From: Rhizobium sp. Root1212
GTDB taxonomy: Bacteria; Pseudomonadota; Alphaproteobacteria; Rhizobiales; Rhizobiaceae
Reading direction: 5' to 3'
Assembly: GCF_001424985.1 (NCBI RefSeq)
Contig: NZ_LMDA01000001.1
Coordinates: forward strand, 1,373,599 to 1,437,598
Length of the DNA stretch: 64,000 bases
Shown: positions 17,421-27,150 of the stretch, one piece after another
Numbering within the stretch: the first letter of the stretch is position 1
How the letters are laid out: the number at the start of each line of letters is the position of its first letter
Notes under the pieces: generated by a model
The model's database searches: none
What the model saw: the letters and a program-made list of their open reading frames with translations, nothing else
What the model was told of the DNA's origin: nothing
Translations under genes and position numbers: made by a program

Positions 17421-19181
17421 ATGCTGACGCCCATTCTCACAGTCAAGACCGCGACGCCGTCCGCCCATGTGCTGGCGCCCGAAGCCGTGCTGCCGAAGGA
17501 AAAGGTGCCGGTGCTGCCGATCACCCTCTCCGGCCGCCAGTCGGAAGCCGCGTTGCGTATCCTCGAAACGATCAACAAGCAGCTTCTCGGCAGCGAGACC
17601 TTGCCGAAGGAGGCGCTGGTGCGCCTGCTCGATACGCTGGCGCGCCTCCTGAAGCTGCCGCCGCTGCCGCAGGAAAGCCTGCTTGCGCTCAGCAAGCGGA
17701 TCGCCGCGGCCATCGAAGCCCTGCCGCCGGCCGCCCGGCTCGCGCTCGAAAAGCAGCTCGGCCAGCGCAATCTGCTGCTTTCCGCCCGCATCCTCGCCGA
17801 GGTCGTCAAGCCGCCGCTGCCGGAGGTGCCCGCCCGTTTCGATACTCCCCAGCAACGGCTTCCCAATGGACAGCCAGTGCCGATTCGCCCATTGCCGGAA
17901 CAGGCCGCCAGCCGCCCTCTGGACGAGATGAGGCAGCCACAACAGCAGCAGCGCCCGCCGGAATTGCCGCAACGCCCCGCCGCCACAATCCTTGTCGGCG
18001 GCAATTTCGATCCCTCTGCGTTGCAAGCCGCGCTGAGAAGCGCCTTCAGCGCGGAGGAAGATTCTACGATCGGCGATACCGGTATCGACGACATCGAGGA
18101 GATCGTTGCCGAAACTGTCGATGGAGCTGAAACGGAGCATGCCGAACACGCGCCGGCTGCCGCCGCGCGCCAACCCGCTGGAGAAGCCCTCCCGACACTG
18201 CGTTCCATCGCGCGCTTTCTCGCAGACGATACGCTTGCCCTCTCCAAGGTCGAGGCAATCGCCGTCGGCACGGTCGATCCGGAAATCCGCGAGGCGTTGG
18301 AGCACGCGCTCGAAGCCGATGCACCGCTGGAACTACCGTTTCCCGAAGCGGAAGAACCGGAGCAGCTCTCGAACCCCGCCGCCCAGCTCCAGATGGAAGA
18401 AGCCGATGACGAGGTGCAGCCGCAGCAGACCAAGGCGCAGGCCGCAGAAACCAATGCTGCCGGCCCTGCGAAGACGGCCGTGCCGGAGGATATCGACGAC
18501 GAACCGACATCGGCGCCAGCTTTGCAGGATGAGGTCCCAGCAGGCGACGAAGGCATCGACCAACCCACATTCCGCACGGAAACACCCATCACCGACCGTT
18601 CGGCTCGCCTGATTGCCGATGCGCTGAAGGTTCTGGTCGAGGCGGGATTGGCGCTCACGACCGAAGAACTCGACACGCCGGCCGAATCACTGTTCGCGCT
18701 GGCCGCGGTCGAGGATATCGAAGCCATTCTCGACGAGCAGGTTGCCTTCCGCAGCGCTGATCCTCGGGCGGAGAAGGTCGTGCCAGCGGACCGGCCGGAA
18801 CAAGAGTTCATGTCCGAGCCGGACGATCTCGAAACCGGCTCAACTCCGCGTGAGGCACTGCGCAATGCAGCTCATCAAGCCGAGGAACGGCCGCGCGAGC
18901 CGCTGCCGCAGCGCCTGCCCGAGACTTTCCTGCCCCGCGAAGTCCCGGCCTTCATCGCCATTCCCTATCCGCCGGCAAAGACCGGCATCGGCAGCGTGTC
19001 GCTGGAGGAGGAAGAGGAACCGCAATCCTTCGGTCGCGACGAGGATGACCGATCCGAGCAGGACGAGCAGCAGGACGAAGCAGGCAGGGAAAAAGCCGAC
19101 GACGACGGCGAAGGCGGCGCGGAAGCCGAGCCCTCTGCCGATGCCTATGAACTCTACCGCCGTCTCGGCGGCATCGCCTGA
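17421..19181 (+). CDS. Large acidic, low-complexity protein of unknown function
   Basis: A 586-residue soluble protein without signal peptide or membrane helix. Residues about 35-130 form Leu-rich amphipathic helices (ETINKQLLGSE, DTLARLLKLPPL, ARLALEKQLGQRNLLLSARIL). The rest is Pro-, Glu- and Ala-rich low-complexity sequence, with a Gln-rich stretch near 175-185 and an acidic tail (EEEEEPQSFGRDEDDRSEQDEQQDE), then a short YELYRRLGGIA end. GGAG six bases before the ATG supports the start. The pattern suggests a largely disordered protein. I do not recognise a family. It ends at a terminator shared with the convergent rpsA gene. Confidence 0.7.
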   Translation: MLTPILTVKTATPSAHVLAPEAVLPKEKVPVLPITLSGRQSEAALRILETINKQLLGSETLPKEALVRLLDTLARLLKLPPLPQESLLALSKRIAAAIEALPPAARLALEKQLGQRNLLLSARILAEVVKPPLPEVPARFDTPQQRLPNGQPVPIRPLPEQAASRPLDEMRQPQQQQRPPELPQRPAATILVGGNFDPSALQAALRSAFSAEEDSTIGDTGIDDIEEIVAETVDGAETEHAEHAPAAAARQPAGEALPTLRSIARFLADDTLALSKVEAIAVGTVDPEIREALEHALEADAPLELPFPEAEEPEQLSNPAAQLQMEEADDEVQPQQTKAQAAETNAAGPAKTAVPEDIDDEPTSAPALQDEVPAGDEGIDQPTFRTETPITDRSARLIADALKVLVEAGLALTTEELDTPAESLFALAAVEDIEAILDEQVAFRSADPRAEKVVPADRPEQEFMSEPDDLETGSTPREALRNAAHQAEERPREPLPQRLPETFLPREVPAFIAIPYPPAKTGIGSVSLEEEEEPQSFGRDEDDRSEQDEQQDEAGREKADDDGEGGAEAEPSADAYELYRRLGGIA

Positions 19182-19198
19182 ACCCCACCATCCCGGCA

Positions 19199-19236
19199 AC
19201 AAAAAAGCCCGCGGAAATCACTTTCCGCGGGCTTCT
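19199..19236. terminator. Bidirectional terminator between unknown gene and rpsA
   Basis: GCCCGCGGAAA pairs with TTTCCGCGGGC over a four-base loop. T-rich sequence follows on the plus strand (TTCTT), and a run of six T follows on the minus strand, so it can serve both converging genes. Confidence 0.9.
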
Positions 19237-19255
19237 TCATGTCGTGGTCTAAGGC

Positions 19256-20959
19256 TTATTCGCCAGCGCGGTTCTTCAGAGCTGCGCCGAGGATGTCGCC
19301 GAGGGAAGCGCCCGAGTCGGACGAACCGAACTGTGCGACGGCTTCCTTCTCTTCAGCGATTTCCAGAGCCTTGATCGAAAGCATGACCTTGCGATCCTTC
19401 TTGGAGAAGTTGGTGACGCGGGCGTCGACAACCTGACCAACGGAGAAACGCTCCGGACGCTGCTCGTCGCGGTCACGCGACAGATCGGCACGGCGGATGA
19501 ACGAGGTGATGTCTTCGTGGTTGACGAGCTTCACTTCGATGCCACCGTCGTTGACGGCGATGACTTCGCACGAAACGACAGCGTTCTTGCGCAGGTCGCC
19601 GGAAGCGGCGGCTTCACCGACCGAATCCTTGCCGAGCTGCTTGATGCCGAGCGAGATGCGCTCCTTGTCGACGTCCACATCGAGAACGACAGCCTTGACG
19701 ACGTCGCCCTTGTTGAACTCTTCGATGACCTGTTCGCCCGGACGGTTCCAGTCGAGGTCGGAGAGGTGCACCATGCCGTCAACGTCGCCGTCGAGACCGA
19801 TGAACAGGCCGAATTCGGTCTTGTTCTTGACTTCGCCTTCAACTTCCGTGCCAGCCGGATGGCTGTGCGCGAAGGCCTGCCACGGGTTCTCGAGCGTCTG
19901 CTTGAGGCCGAGCGAGATGCGGCGCTTGGTCGGGTCGACTTCGAGAACGACAACGTCGACTTCCTGCGTCGTGGACAGGATCTTGCCGGGATGTACGTTC
20001 TTCTTGGTCCAGGACATTTCGGAGATGTGGATCAGGCCTTCGATGCCCGGCTCCAGCTCTACGAATGCACCGTAGTCGGTGATGTTGGTGACGGTACCGG
20101 AGATCTTCTTGCCGACCGGGTACTTGGCACCGATGCCATCCCACGGATCGGACTCGAGCTGCTTCATGCCGAGCGAGATGCGGTGGGTTTCCTGGTTGAT
20201 GCGGATGATCTGAACCTTGACCTGCTGGCCGATGGACAGGATTTCCGACGGATGGTTGACGCGGCGCCAGGCCATGTCGGTGACGTGCAGCAGGCCGTCG
20301 ATGCCGCCGAGGTCAACGAACGCACCGTAATCGGTGATGTTCTTGACGACGCCGTCAACAACCTGGCCTTCTTCGAGGTTCTGAACGATTTCAGAACGCT
20401 GCTCGGCGCGGGACTCTTCCAGAACCGTACGACGCGAAACAACGATGTTGCCGCGACGCTTGTCCATCTTGAGGATTTCGAAGGGCTGCGGGTTGTGCAT
20501 CAGCGGGGTCACGTCGCGGATCGGACGGATATCGACCTGCGAACGCGGAAGGAAGGCAACAGCGCCGTCCAGATCGACGGTGAAACCACCCTTGACCTGG
20601 TTGAAGATAACGCCTTCGACGCGCTCGCCGGCTTCGAACTTGACTTCGAGACGAATCCAGCTTTCCTCGCGGCGAGCCTTCTCGCGCGACAGGACAGCTT
20701 CGCCGAGAGCGTTTTCGATGCGCTCGACATAGACTTCGACTTCGTCGCCGACCTTCAGCGTGCCGTCCTTGGCCTTGGCGCCGAATTCCTTGAGCGCGAT
20801 GCGGCCTTCGACCTTGAGACCGACGTCAACGATCGCGACGTCCTTCTCGATGGCGGTCACGATACCCTTGGTAACGTAGCCTTCGGCAAGATCCTGCGTG
20901 GCAAAGGATTCCTGCAGCAGCGCGGCGAAATCGTCGCGGGTGGGATTGGCTTGAGACAT
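19256..20959 (-). CDS. rpsA: 30S ribosomal protein S1
   Basis: A 567-residue protein with six S1 (OB-fold) repeats. Clear repeats begin near VTKGIVTAIEKDVAIVDVG, VEGVIFNQVKGGFTVDLDG, VVDGVVKNITDYGAFVDLGG, ISGTVTNITDYGAFVELE, VEGEVKNKTEFGLFIGLDG and VSCEVIAVNDGGIEVKL. S1 binds mRNA at the 30S platform and helps initiation. It lies 117 bases after cmk on the same strand, the usual alphaproteobacterial order cmk-rpsA, and ends at a strong terminator. Confidence 0.97.
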   Translation of the reverse strand: MSQANPTRDDFAALLQESFATQDLAEGYVTKGIVTAIEKDVAIVDVGLKVEGRIALKEFGAKAKDGTLKVGDEVEVYVERIENALGEAVLSREKARREESWIRLEVKFEAGERVEGVIFNQVKGGFTVDLDGAVAFLPRSQVDIRPIRDVTPLMHNPQPFEILKMDKRRGNIVVSRRTVLEESRAEQRSEIVQNLEEGQVVDGVVKNITDYGAFVDLGGIDGLLHVTDMAWRRVNHPSEILSIGQQVKVQIIRINQETHRISLGMKQLESDPWDGIGAKYPVGKKISGTVTNITDYGAFVELEPGIEGLIHISEMSWTKKNVHPGKILSTTQEVDVVVLEVDPTKRRISLGLKQTLENPWQAFAHSHPAGTEVEGEVKNKTEFGLFIGLDGDVDGMVHLSDLDWNRPGEQVIEEFNKGDVVKAVVLDVDVDKERISLGIKQLGKDSVGEAAASGDLRKNAVVSCEVIAVNDGGIEVKLVNHEDITSFIRRADLSRDRDEQRPERFSVGQVVDARVTNFSKKDRKVMLSIKALEIAEEKEAVAQFGSSDSGASLGDILGAALKNRAGE

Positions 20960-21076
20960 GAATACTCCTGATGTGCCGTATCGGGCACAGGCGCCGGTGG
21001 TTGGTGTTGATCAGGTCCGAAATCCATCCGCTCCATCAGTTAAGGAGCAAATCCGGCGCGGGGACGGTCTTTCGGA

Positions 21077-21703
21077 CTATTTCTTCAATGCAGCGTCGAT
21101 CAGAGCCTTCGCCGCCAAGAATGCGGCCTCTATACTCATTTCGGACGTATCAAGCAAGTGCGCGTCTTCGGCGGGTCGAAGCGGGCTGTCGGCCCGGCCC
21201 ATATCCCGTTCGTCGCGCTTCCTGATATCTGCCAGAACCGATAGATAGTCGGCCGGAATGCCGTTTCCAACCATCTCGTCGAAACGGCGGCGGGCACGCA
21301 CATCCGCGGACGCCGTCACATAAAGCTTCACCGGCGCACCGGGGCAGACGACGGTGCCGATATCGCGGCCGTCGAGCACCGCGCCGGGCTTGCGGGCGGC
21401 AAAGGCGCGCTGCGCTTCCACCAGAGCGCGGCGCACCGACGGCATGACGGCGATCTTGGAGGCCGCTTCGCCAATCTCATGGGCGGACAGCACGCTGCGG
21501 TCGAGGCCGGCAAGCTCGACTTCCAGCGCCATTTTCTCGGCGACCGGCTCGTTGTCGAGCGGCAGGCCGGCATCGAGCAGCGCCTTTGCGGTGGCGCGAT
21601 AGGTCAGGCCCGTGTCGAGATGATGGAAGCCAAATTCCGTGGCGATCCGGCGCGAAAGCGTTCCCTTGCCTGCGGCTGCGGGTCCGTCGATGGCGATAAT
21701 CAT
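21077..21703 (-). CDS. cmk: Cytidylate kinase
   Basis: A 208-residue NMP kinase with P-loop [17 protein letters not shown], the [11 protein letters not shown] nucleoside-binding segment, [20 protein letters not shown] and [15 protein letters not shown]. It phosphorylates CMP and dCMP in the cytoplasm. Two ATGs are in frame at the start; the second (21703) was chosen because AAGGA lies seven bases upstream of it but only one base from the first (21709). It precedes rpsA. The aroA gene that usually lies upstream of cmk in rhizobia is not here. Confidence 0.95.
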   Translation of the reverse strand: MIIAIDGPAAAGKGTLSRRIATEFGFHHLDTGLTYRATAKALLDAGLPLDNEPVAEKMALEVELAGLDRSVLSAHEIGEAASKIAVMPSVRRALVEAQRAFAARKPGAVLDGRDIGTVVCPGAPVKLYVTASADVRARRRFDEMVGNGIPADYLSVLADIRKRDERDMGRADSPLRPAEDAHLLDTSEMSIEAAFLAAKALIDAALKK

Positions 21704-21999
21704 GGGCATGTCCTTAGCGTTCCGAGGGCCGCGGAGAGATGTTTGCGCGGCCGATGTTTCCTCCTGTTAGCGGAAAACGGGGTGGAAGGCCAAGCCGGCG
21801 AGCGAGCGCCGTCGATATCTCGACGGGCGCGGCTTGACTTTTTGGCTTCAAAAGCCACCTCTCATGGCCGCGACCCACGGAAAGTTAGGCTTTGACAGAC
21901 AAAGCCAAGACGATTATGGGGACCGGCTAATTCATTTCATCGTCAACGCCGGTTTTCCGGCAGATGCCGGCTCTTCCGGCTACTCAAGAGGCTTTGACC

Positions 22000-22386
22000 G
22001 TGGCAAAAGCGGAACTTGGAACCAAGCGCATCGATCCGGAAACGGGCCGTAAGTTTTACGATCTGAACAAGGACCCGATCGTTTCTCCCTATACCGGAAA
22101 GTCCTATCCGCTGTCCTTCTTCGAAGAGACCTCGGTCGCCAAGGTCATGGAAAAGGCCGAGGAAGAGGATGTTCAGGAAGTCGATACCGAGAACACCGAA
22201 GTCGAACTGGTCTCGCTGGAAGAGGCCGACGAAGGCAATAGCGGCGACGACATTCCGGACATGGGCGATGACGACGTCGAGATCGAAGGCGACGACGACG
22301 ACACCTTCCTGGAAGAAGACGAAGACGACGATGACGACGGCCTGTCCGACCTGATCGGCGTTTCCGACGACGACGACGAAGTCTGA
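22000..22386 (+). CDS. TIGR02300 family protein (FYDLN acid domain)
   Basis: A 128-residue protein. The N-terminal half carries ELGTKRIDPETGRKFYDLN and DPIVSPYTGKSYP, which define the TIGR02300 family found in alphaproteobacteria. The C-terminal half is an acidic tail of Asp and Glu runs (about residues 90-125). The start is GTG with AAGAGG nine bases upstream, giving MAKAELG as in relatives; earlier in-frame ATGs have no ribosome site. The function is not known. It is divergent from cmk and ends at a strong terminator. Confidence 0.9.
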   Translation: MAKAELGTKRIDPETGRKFYDLNKDPIVSPYTGKSYPLSFFEETSVAKVMEKAEEEDVQEVDTENTEVELVSLEEADEGNSGDDIPDMGDDDVEIEGDDDDTFLEEDEDDDDDGLSDLIGVSDDDDEV

Positions 22387-22392
22387 GTTTTA

Positions 22393-22433
22393 AAAAAGCC
22401 CCGCAAGCCGATCGGTTCTGCGGGGCTTCTTTT
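22393..22433 (+). terminator. Intrinsic terminator after the TIGR02300 gene
   Basis: AAGCCCCGCA pairs with TGCGGGGCTT over a 13-base loop and is followed by CTTTT, directly after the stop codon. Confidence 0.9.
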
Positions 22434-22625
22434 AAGCCTTTCATAAGGCTTGCAATTGGCTCCCGCGTGATTTTCGCGAGGCCGCTGGCGGGGCAGACAG
22501 AGAAAATTGCACCTGCTCTGATTTTTCGGCTTGCCATCTGCGAAAAGCGCAAGTAATAAGCCGCCACTGACCGGGACGAAGCGCCCGGACAGACTTCCCG
22601 GACCGGCCTCGCCGGAACCCGATAT

Positions 22626-22701
<76 letters not shown>

Positions 22702-22928
22702 AACCTCCAAAGTTTTTATATTATTTAGTTAAATCAAGCCGATATGCAGAACAACCTCATTGTTTTCCATGTCAGATGGAATACGAATCCCTCGATCCTG
22801 GGTTCCGCATGGCTCGTGTGCGAAAGTTGCGTTGTGCTCCTGCAAGCGCCCGTGTACCTCTGCGCGTAACGGAACAATTGCGTCCTGCGGCTGGGCTGCG
22901 GGGCGGCTGACCTCTGCGAGTGCACCGA

Positions 22929-24353
22929 ATGAATGCCGATGAAGCCAATATCTTCGACCTTGCGCCGATTGCGATGTGGATCGAGGATTTCAGCGGGGTC
23001 AGGGAGCTGTTCGATCTCTGGCGGGCCGAAGGCGTGCGGGATATCCGGTCCTGGCTGCAGGCGGATCTCGCCCGCGTCGCTGCCTGTTCGCAGCGCATCC
23101 GCGTTCTGAAAGTCAATCGGCGCACGCTCGACCTGTTCGAAGCGCGCGACCGCGATCACCTCGTCGCCAATCTCGACAGGGTTTTCCGAGACGAGATGCT
23201 GACCAGCCACATCAATGAGCTGTCCCAGCTCTGGGAAGGCCGCCGCGAATTTTCCGGCACCGCGGTCAACTATACGCTTTCGGGCCGCAGGCTCGATATC
23301 CAGCTGCGCGGCTCGGTGCTTCCCGGTCATGAGGAGACGCTCGGCAAGGTGCTGTTGACGACCGAGGACGTCACCGCGCGCGAGGATGCCCGCCGTTATG
23401 CCGAGGGCGTGTTCGAACATTCCCCCGTCTCCCTCTGGGTCGAGGATTTCAGCGGCGTGAAGGCCCTGCTCGACGGCGTGCGCGATCGCGGCATCGTCGA
23501 TTTCCGCGTCTTCACCGATGTCCACCCGGAGTTCGTGCGCCAGTGCATGAGCGAAATTCGCGTCATCGACGTCAACAGGGCGACGCTCGATCTTTTTCGC
23601 GCGCCCGATGTGAAGACGCTATTGCATCGGCAGGCGGAGATTTTCCGCGACGAAATGGAAAAGCATTTTCGCGAACAGCTGATCGATCTGTGGAACGGCA
23701 ATCTCTTCCACCAGCGCGAAGTCGTAAACTATGCGCTCGACGGCACCGAGCGCTATGTGCTGCTGCAATTTTCCGTCTTCCCTGGCCGCGAGCGCGACTG
23801 GTCACTGGTGCAGGTGTCGCTCACCGATATCACCGCACGCAAGAAGGCCGAGGCCTATCTCGAATATCTCGGCAAGCACGACGTGCTGACCAAGCTGCAC
23901 AATCGCGCCTTCTATACGGATGAACTGAACCGCCTGCAGCGCAAGTCCGTGCGCCCGGTTTCCATCATCGTCATCGACATGAACGGGTTGAAGGTCACGA
24001 ACGACCAGCTCGGCCATGCGGCGGGAGATGCGCTGCTGCGGCGTATGGGCGAAGTGCTGAACGAGGCCGTCTCTCAGCCCCACCACGCGGCCCGGATTGG
24101 CGGCGATGAATTCGCGATCATCATGCCCGGTAGCGATGATGCCGACGTGATCGCGATGATAGACAATGTCCGCAAGCTGCTCGAGATCAACAACCAGTAT
24201 TATTCCGACGCCCCGATCAGCATTGCCGTGGGCTCCGCAACCAGTGCGTCGGGCGATGCGTTGGAAACGGTCGTGCGCCGAGCCGATCTCCTGATGTATC
24301 GGGACAAGCAGGCCCACTACGAGGACATCAAGGCGGCAGCGCTTAGCGAATGA
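22929..24353 (+). CDS. Diguanylate cyclase with duplicated N-terminal sensor domain
   Basis: A 474-residue soluble protein. Two similar PAS-like units of about 135 residues stand in tandem: residues 11-150 (with MWIEDFSGVRELF, VNRRTLDLF and VFRDEM) and 163-303 (with LWVEDFSGVKALL, VNRATLDLF and IFRDEM). The second ends in the PAS-to-GGDEF linker SLTDITARKKAEAYLEY. The C-terminal GGDEF domain (about 315-465) has HDVLTKLHNRAFY and an intact RIGGDEFAII at 389-398, so it should make cyclic di-GMP from GTP. No RxxD inhibitory site precedes GGDEF. There are no membrane helices, so the signal is cytoplasmic. ATG was taken; a GTG three codons earlier is possible. Confidence 0.92.
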   Translation: MNADEANIFDLAPIAMWIEDFSGVRELFDLWRAEGVRDIRSWLQADLARVAACSQRIRVLKVNRRTLDLFEARDRDHLVANLDRVFRDEMLTSHINELSQLWEGRREFSGTAVNYTLSGRRLDIQLRGSVLPGHEETLGKVLLTTEDVTAREDARRYAEGVFEHSPVSLWVEDFSGVKALLDGVRDRGIVDFRVFTDVHPEFVRQCMSEIRVIDVNRATLDLFRAPDVKTLLHRQAEIFRDEMEKHFREQLIDLWNGNLFHQREVVNYALDGTERYVLLQFSVFPGRERDWSLVQVSLTDITARKKAEAYLEYLGKHDVLTKLHNRAFYTDELNRLQRKSVRPVSIIVIDMNGLKVTNDQLGHAAGDALLRRMGEVLNEAVSQPHHAARIGGDEFAIIMPGSDDADVIAMIDNVRKLLEINNQYYSDAPISIAVGSATSASGDALETVVRRADLLMYRDKQAHYEDIKAAALSE

Positions 24354-24356
24354 CAT

Positions 24357-24391
24357 GCAAAGGCCGGCGGAACGATCCCGCCGGCCTCTTT
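24357..24391. terminator. Terminator between convergent genes
   Basis: AGGCCGGCGG pairs perfectly with CCGCCGGCCT over a seven-base loop and is followed by CTTTC. It lies between the converging diguanylate cyclase and DUF1328 genes. Confidence 0.82.
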
Positions 24392-24402
24392 CGCATCTTC
24401 GG

Positions 24403-24576
24403 TCAGACGACCACGCTGCCGGCCATGAAGGCGAGCACGAGGAAAATCAGGAAGACGACGAGCGCGATATAGAACAGGACTTTCGCGATCGTGGCGGTTG
24501 CCGCCGAAACGCCGGAGAAGCCTAGAAAGCCGGTGATCAGCGAGATGACGAAGAAGATAAGCGCCCATTTCAGCAT
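24403..24576 (-). CDS. Small DUF1328-type membrane protein
   Basis: A 57-residue protein with two transmembrane helices, matching the DUF1328/YtjA family ([22 protein letters not shown] in two parts, then [18 protein letters not shown]). The role of the family is unknown; small proteins of this kind often respond to stress. GGAAGG upstream of the ATG fixes the start; the longer open frame upstream is not family-like. The FixK-type box of the cco operon lies 84 bases upstream of its start, so a shared control is possible. Confidence 0.85.
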   Translation of the reverse strand: MLKWALIFFVISLITGFLGFSGVSAATATIAKVLFYIALVVFLIFLVLAFMAGSVVV

Positions 24577-24659
24577 CGAAATTTTCCTTCCGTGGTTCAA
24601 TGCCGGAAGAACGCCGCCACCCCCATTCCGGTTCCGCTCTCGCATCACCGCCGCCCCAC

Positions 24660-24673
24660 TTGATCTGAATCAA
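24660..24673. promoter_or_regulatory. FNR/FixK-type box (anaerobox)
   Basis: TTGATCTGAATCAA is a perfect palindromic match to the FixK/FNR consensus TTGAT-N4-ATCAA. It lies 114 bases before the ccoN start; a TTATGA -10-like element at 24694-24699 is placed as expected for an activator centred near -40. It predicts induction of ccoNOQP at low oxygen. It is also upstream of the divergent DUF1328 gene. Confidence 0.88.
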
Positions 24674-24787
24674 GGCGCATAAAGCCCATCCCCTTATGAA
24701 TTGACGTGAAGGCCCGCGATCCGTTGCGGGTCATTTTGCGCCGGCGGCCGCTTTCGTCGCTGATACATCGAGGTGGGGACCTCTTCC

Positions 24788-26398
24788 ATGACACACGGAC
24801 GCGCCATCATCGGCACCGGCCTCTCGGCCTTCCTGGCCCTGCTTGCGGCGGCTTTCGCGGTAGACCAGCCGTTTGCAAACCACATGTGGGTGCTTTTCTT
24901 CGTTCTCATCTGCGCCACCACCATCCTGATGCGCATCTCGTCCTTCGAGCCTCAGCCGAAGGTGGACCCGGATGCCTTCATGGACGGGCCGATCCGCTAC
25001 GGCGTGATCGCCACCATGTTCTGGGGCGTGGTCGGCTTCCTCGTCGGCGTCGTCGTGGCGCTGCAGCTCGCTTTTCCCGATCTCGATATCGAGCCCTGGT
25101 TCAATTTCGGCCGCACCCGCCCGCTGCACACCTCGGCGGTCATTTTTGCCTTCTGCGGCAATGCGCTGATCGCGACCTCCTTCTACATCGTCCAGCGCAC
25201 CTGCCGCGCCCGGCTGTTCGGCGGCGATCTCGCCTGGTTCGTCTTCTGGGGTTATCAGCTGTTCATCGTCATGGCGGCGACCGGCTATCTGCTCGGCATC
25301 ACCCAGAGCCGCGAATATGCGGAGCCCGAATGGTATGTCGACCTGTTCCTGACGGTCGTCTGGGTCTCATATCTCGTCGTCTTCCTCGGCACGATCCTGA
25401 AGCGCAAGGAGCCGCATATCTATGTGGCCAACTGGTTCTTCCTCGCCTTCATCATCACCATCGCCATGCTGCATGTGGTCAACAACCTGGCGGTGCCGGT
25501 CTCGTTCCTCGGCTCAAAGAGCTATTCGGCCTTTTCCGGCGTGCAGGATGCGCTGACCCAGTGGTGGTACGGGCACAATGCCGTCGGCTTCTTCCTCACC
25601 ACCAGCTTCCTCGGCATGATGTATTACTTCGTTCCGAAGCAGGTAAACCGGCCGGTCTATTCCTACCGCCTGTCGATCATCCACTTCTGGTCGCTGATCT
25701 TCCTCTATATCTGGGCCGGCCCGCACCACCTGCACTACACGGCGCTGCCCGACTGGGCGCAGACGCTCGGCATGGTGTTCTCGATCATGCTGTGGATGCC
25801 CTCCTGGGGCGGCATGATCAACGGCCTGATGACGCTCTCGGGCGCCTGGGACAAGATCCGCACCGATCCGATCGTGCGCATGATGGTCATGGCCATCGCC
25901 TTTTACGGCATGGCGACCTTCGAAGGCCCCATGATGTCGATCAAGTCGGTCAACTCGCTCAGCCACTATACCGACTGGACCATCGGCCACGTGCACTCCG
26001 GCGCGCTCGGCTGGAACGGCCTGATCACTTTTGGCGCGCTGTATTACCTGACACCGAAACTCTGGGGGCGCGAGCGGCTCTACAGCATGCGCATGGTCAA
26101 CTGGCACTTCTGGCTCGCCACCCTCGGCATCGTGGTCTACGCCGCCGTGATGTGGGTTGCCGGCATCCAGCAGGGCCTGATGTGGCGCGAATACGATGCG
26201 CAGGGCTTCCTCGTCTACTCCTTCGCGGAAACCGTGGCAGCCATGTTCCCCTACTACGTGGTGCGCGCCATCGGCGGCGGGCTCTATCTGACGGGCGCGC
26301 TCATCATGGCTTTCAACATCACCATGACAATCCTCGGCTACCAGCGTGAGGAGACCGCCATTCCCGGTCTCGCCACCCAGCCCCAGCCGGCCGAATAG
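24788..26398 (+). CDS. ccoN: Cytochrome cbb3 oxidase subunit I
   Basis: A 536-residue integral membrane protein with about twelve helices. Heme and copper ligands are in the expected context: [14 protein letters not shown] (heme b), [18 protein letters not shown] (CuB His), [14 protein letters not shown] (CuB His pair) and [15 protein letters not shown] (heme ligands). It is the catalytic subunit that reduces oxygen to water and pumps protons, with high oxygen affinity. ATG was preferred over an in-frame GTG at 24773; GGGGA lies about ten bases upstream. It is first in ccoNOQP, behind a FixK-type box. In rhizobia the same genes are called fixNOQP. Confidence 0.97.
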   Translation: MTHGRAIIGTGLSAFLALLAAAFAVDQPFANHMWVLFFVLICATTILMRISSFEPQPKVDPDAFMDGPIRYGVIATMFWGVVGFLVGVVVALQLAFPDLDIEPWFNFGRTRPLHTSAVIFAFCGNALIATSFYIVQRTCRARLFGGDLAWFVFWGYQLFIVMAATGYLLGITQSREYAEPEWYVDLFLTVVWVSYLVVFLGTILKRKEPHIYVANWFFLAFIITIAMLHVVNNLAVPVSFLGSKSYSAFSGVQDALTQWWYGHNAVGFFLTTSFLGMMYYFVPKQVNRPVYSYRLSIIHFWSLIFLYIWAGPHHLHYTALPDWAQTLGMVFSIMLWMPSWGGMINGLMTLSGAWDKIRTDPIVRMMVMAIAFYGMATFEGPMMSIKSVNSLSHYTDWTIGHVHSGALGWNGLITFGALYYLTPKLWGRERLYSMRMVNWHFWLATLGIVVYAAVMWVAGIQQGLMWREYDAQGFLVYSFAETVAAMFPYYVVRAIGGGLYLTGALIMAFNITMTILGYQREETAIPGLATQPQPAE

Positions 26399-26409
26399 GA
26401 GCCGCAACC

Positions 26410-27141
26410 ATGGCACTTCTTGACAAGCATTCGCTGATCGAGCGCAACGCGACGCTTCTGCTCGTAGGATCGCTGATCGTCGTTTCCATCGGCGGCATCG
26501 TGCAGATCGCCCCGCTCTTCTACCTCGAAAACACCATCGAGAAAGTGGAGGGCATGCGACCCTATTCGCCGCTGGAGCTGGCGGGCCGCAACATCTACGT
26601 GCGTGAGGGCTGCTACGTCTGCCACAGCCAGATGATCCGCCCCTTCCGCGACGAGGTTGAGCGCTACGGGCATTATTCGCTCGCCGCCGAATCCATGTAC
26701 GACCACTCGTTCCAGTGGGGATCGAAGCGCACCGGGCCGGATCTCGCCCGCGTCGGCGACCGCTATTCGAACGAATGGCACGTGCAGCACCTGATCGAGC
26801 CGCGCGACGTCGTACCGGAATCGGTGATGCCGAGCTATTCCTTCCTGAAGGACACGCCGCTCGCGGTGAATACGGTGACGATGGACCTGAAGGCAAACCG
26901 CGCCCTCGGCGTTCCCTATACCGACGAGATGATCGAGAACGCCGCGGCCGACATCAAGGCGCAGGCCGATCCGAATGCCGATACGTCCGGCATCGAGGCC
27001 CGCTACCCCAAGGCCAAGCTCGGCGATTTCGACGGCAATCCGCAGGCGCTGACCGAGATGGATGCGCTCGTTGCCTACCTGCAGATGCTCGGCACGCTGG
27101 TCGACTTCAAGACCTACGACGAAACCGCCGGCGCGCGATAG
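26410..27141 (+). CDS. ccoO: Cytochrome cbb3 oxidase subunit II (monoheme cytochrome c)
   Basis: A 243-residue protein anchored by one N-terminal helix (about 16-38). The periplasmic domain has one heme c site, [17 protein letters not shown], and the distal Met is likely in SVMPSYSFL. It passes electrons from CcoP to the CcoN hemes. It starts 11 bases after ccoN. Confidence 0.97.
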   Translation: MALLDKHSLIERNATLLLVGSLIVVSIGGIVQIAPLFYLENTIEKVEGMRPYSPLELAGRNIYVREGCYVCHSQMIRPFRDEVERYGHYSLAAESMYDHSFQWGSKRTGPDLARVGDRYSNEWHVQHLIEPRDVVPESVMPSYSFLKDTPLAVNTVTMDLKANRALGVPYTDEMIENAAADIKAQADPNADTSGIEARYPKAKLGDFDGNPQALTEMDALVAYLQMLGTLVDFKTYDETAGAR

Positions 27142-27150
27142 GAGGCACCC

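Noticed and set aside
19517-20971. Long open frame on the plus strand opposite rpsA
   Set aside because: Frame mirrors the codon periodicity of rpsA, has no protein-family motif, and rpsA is unmistakable.
22290-22384. Short-period DNA repeat in the acidic tail of the TIGR02300 protein
   Set aside because: The pattern comes from Asp and Glu codons (GAC, GAA) and is normal for this family.
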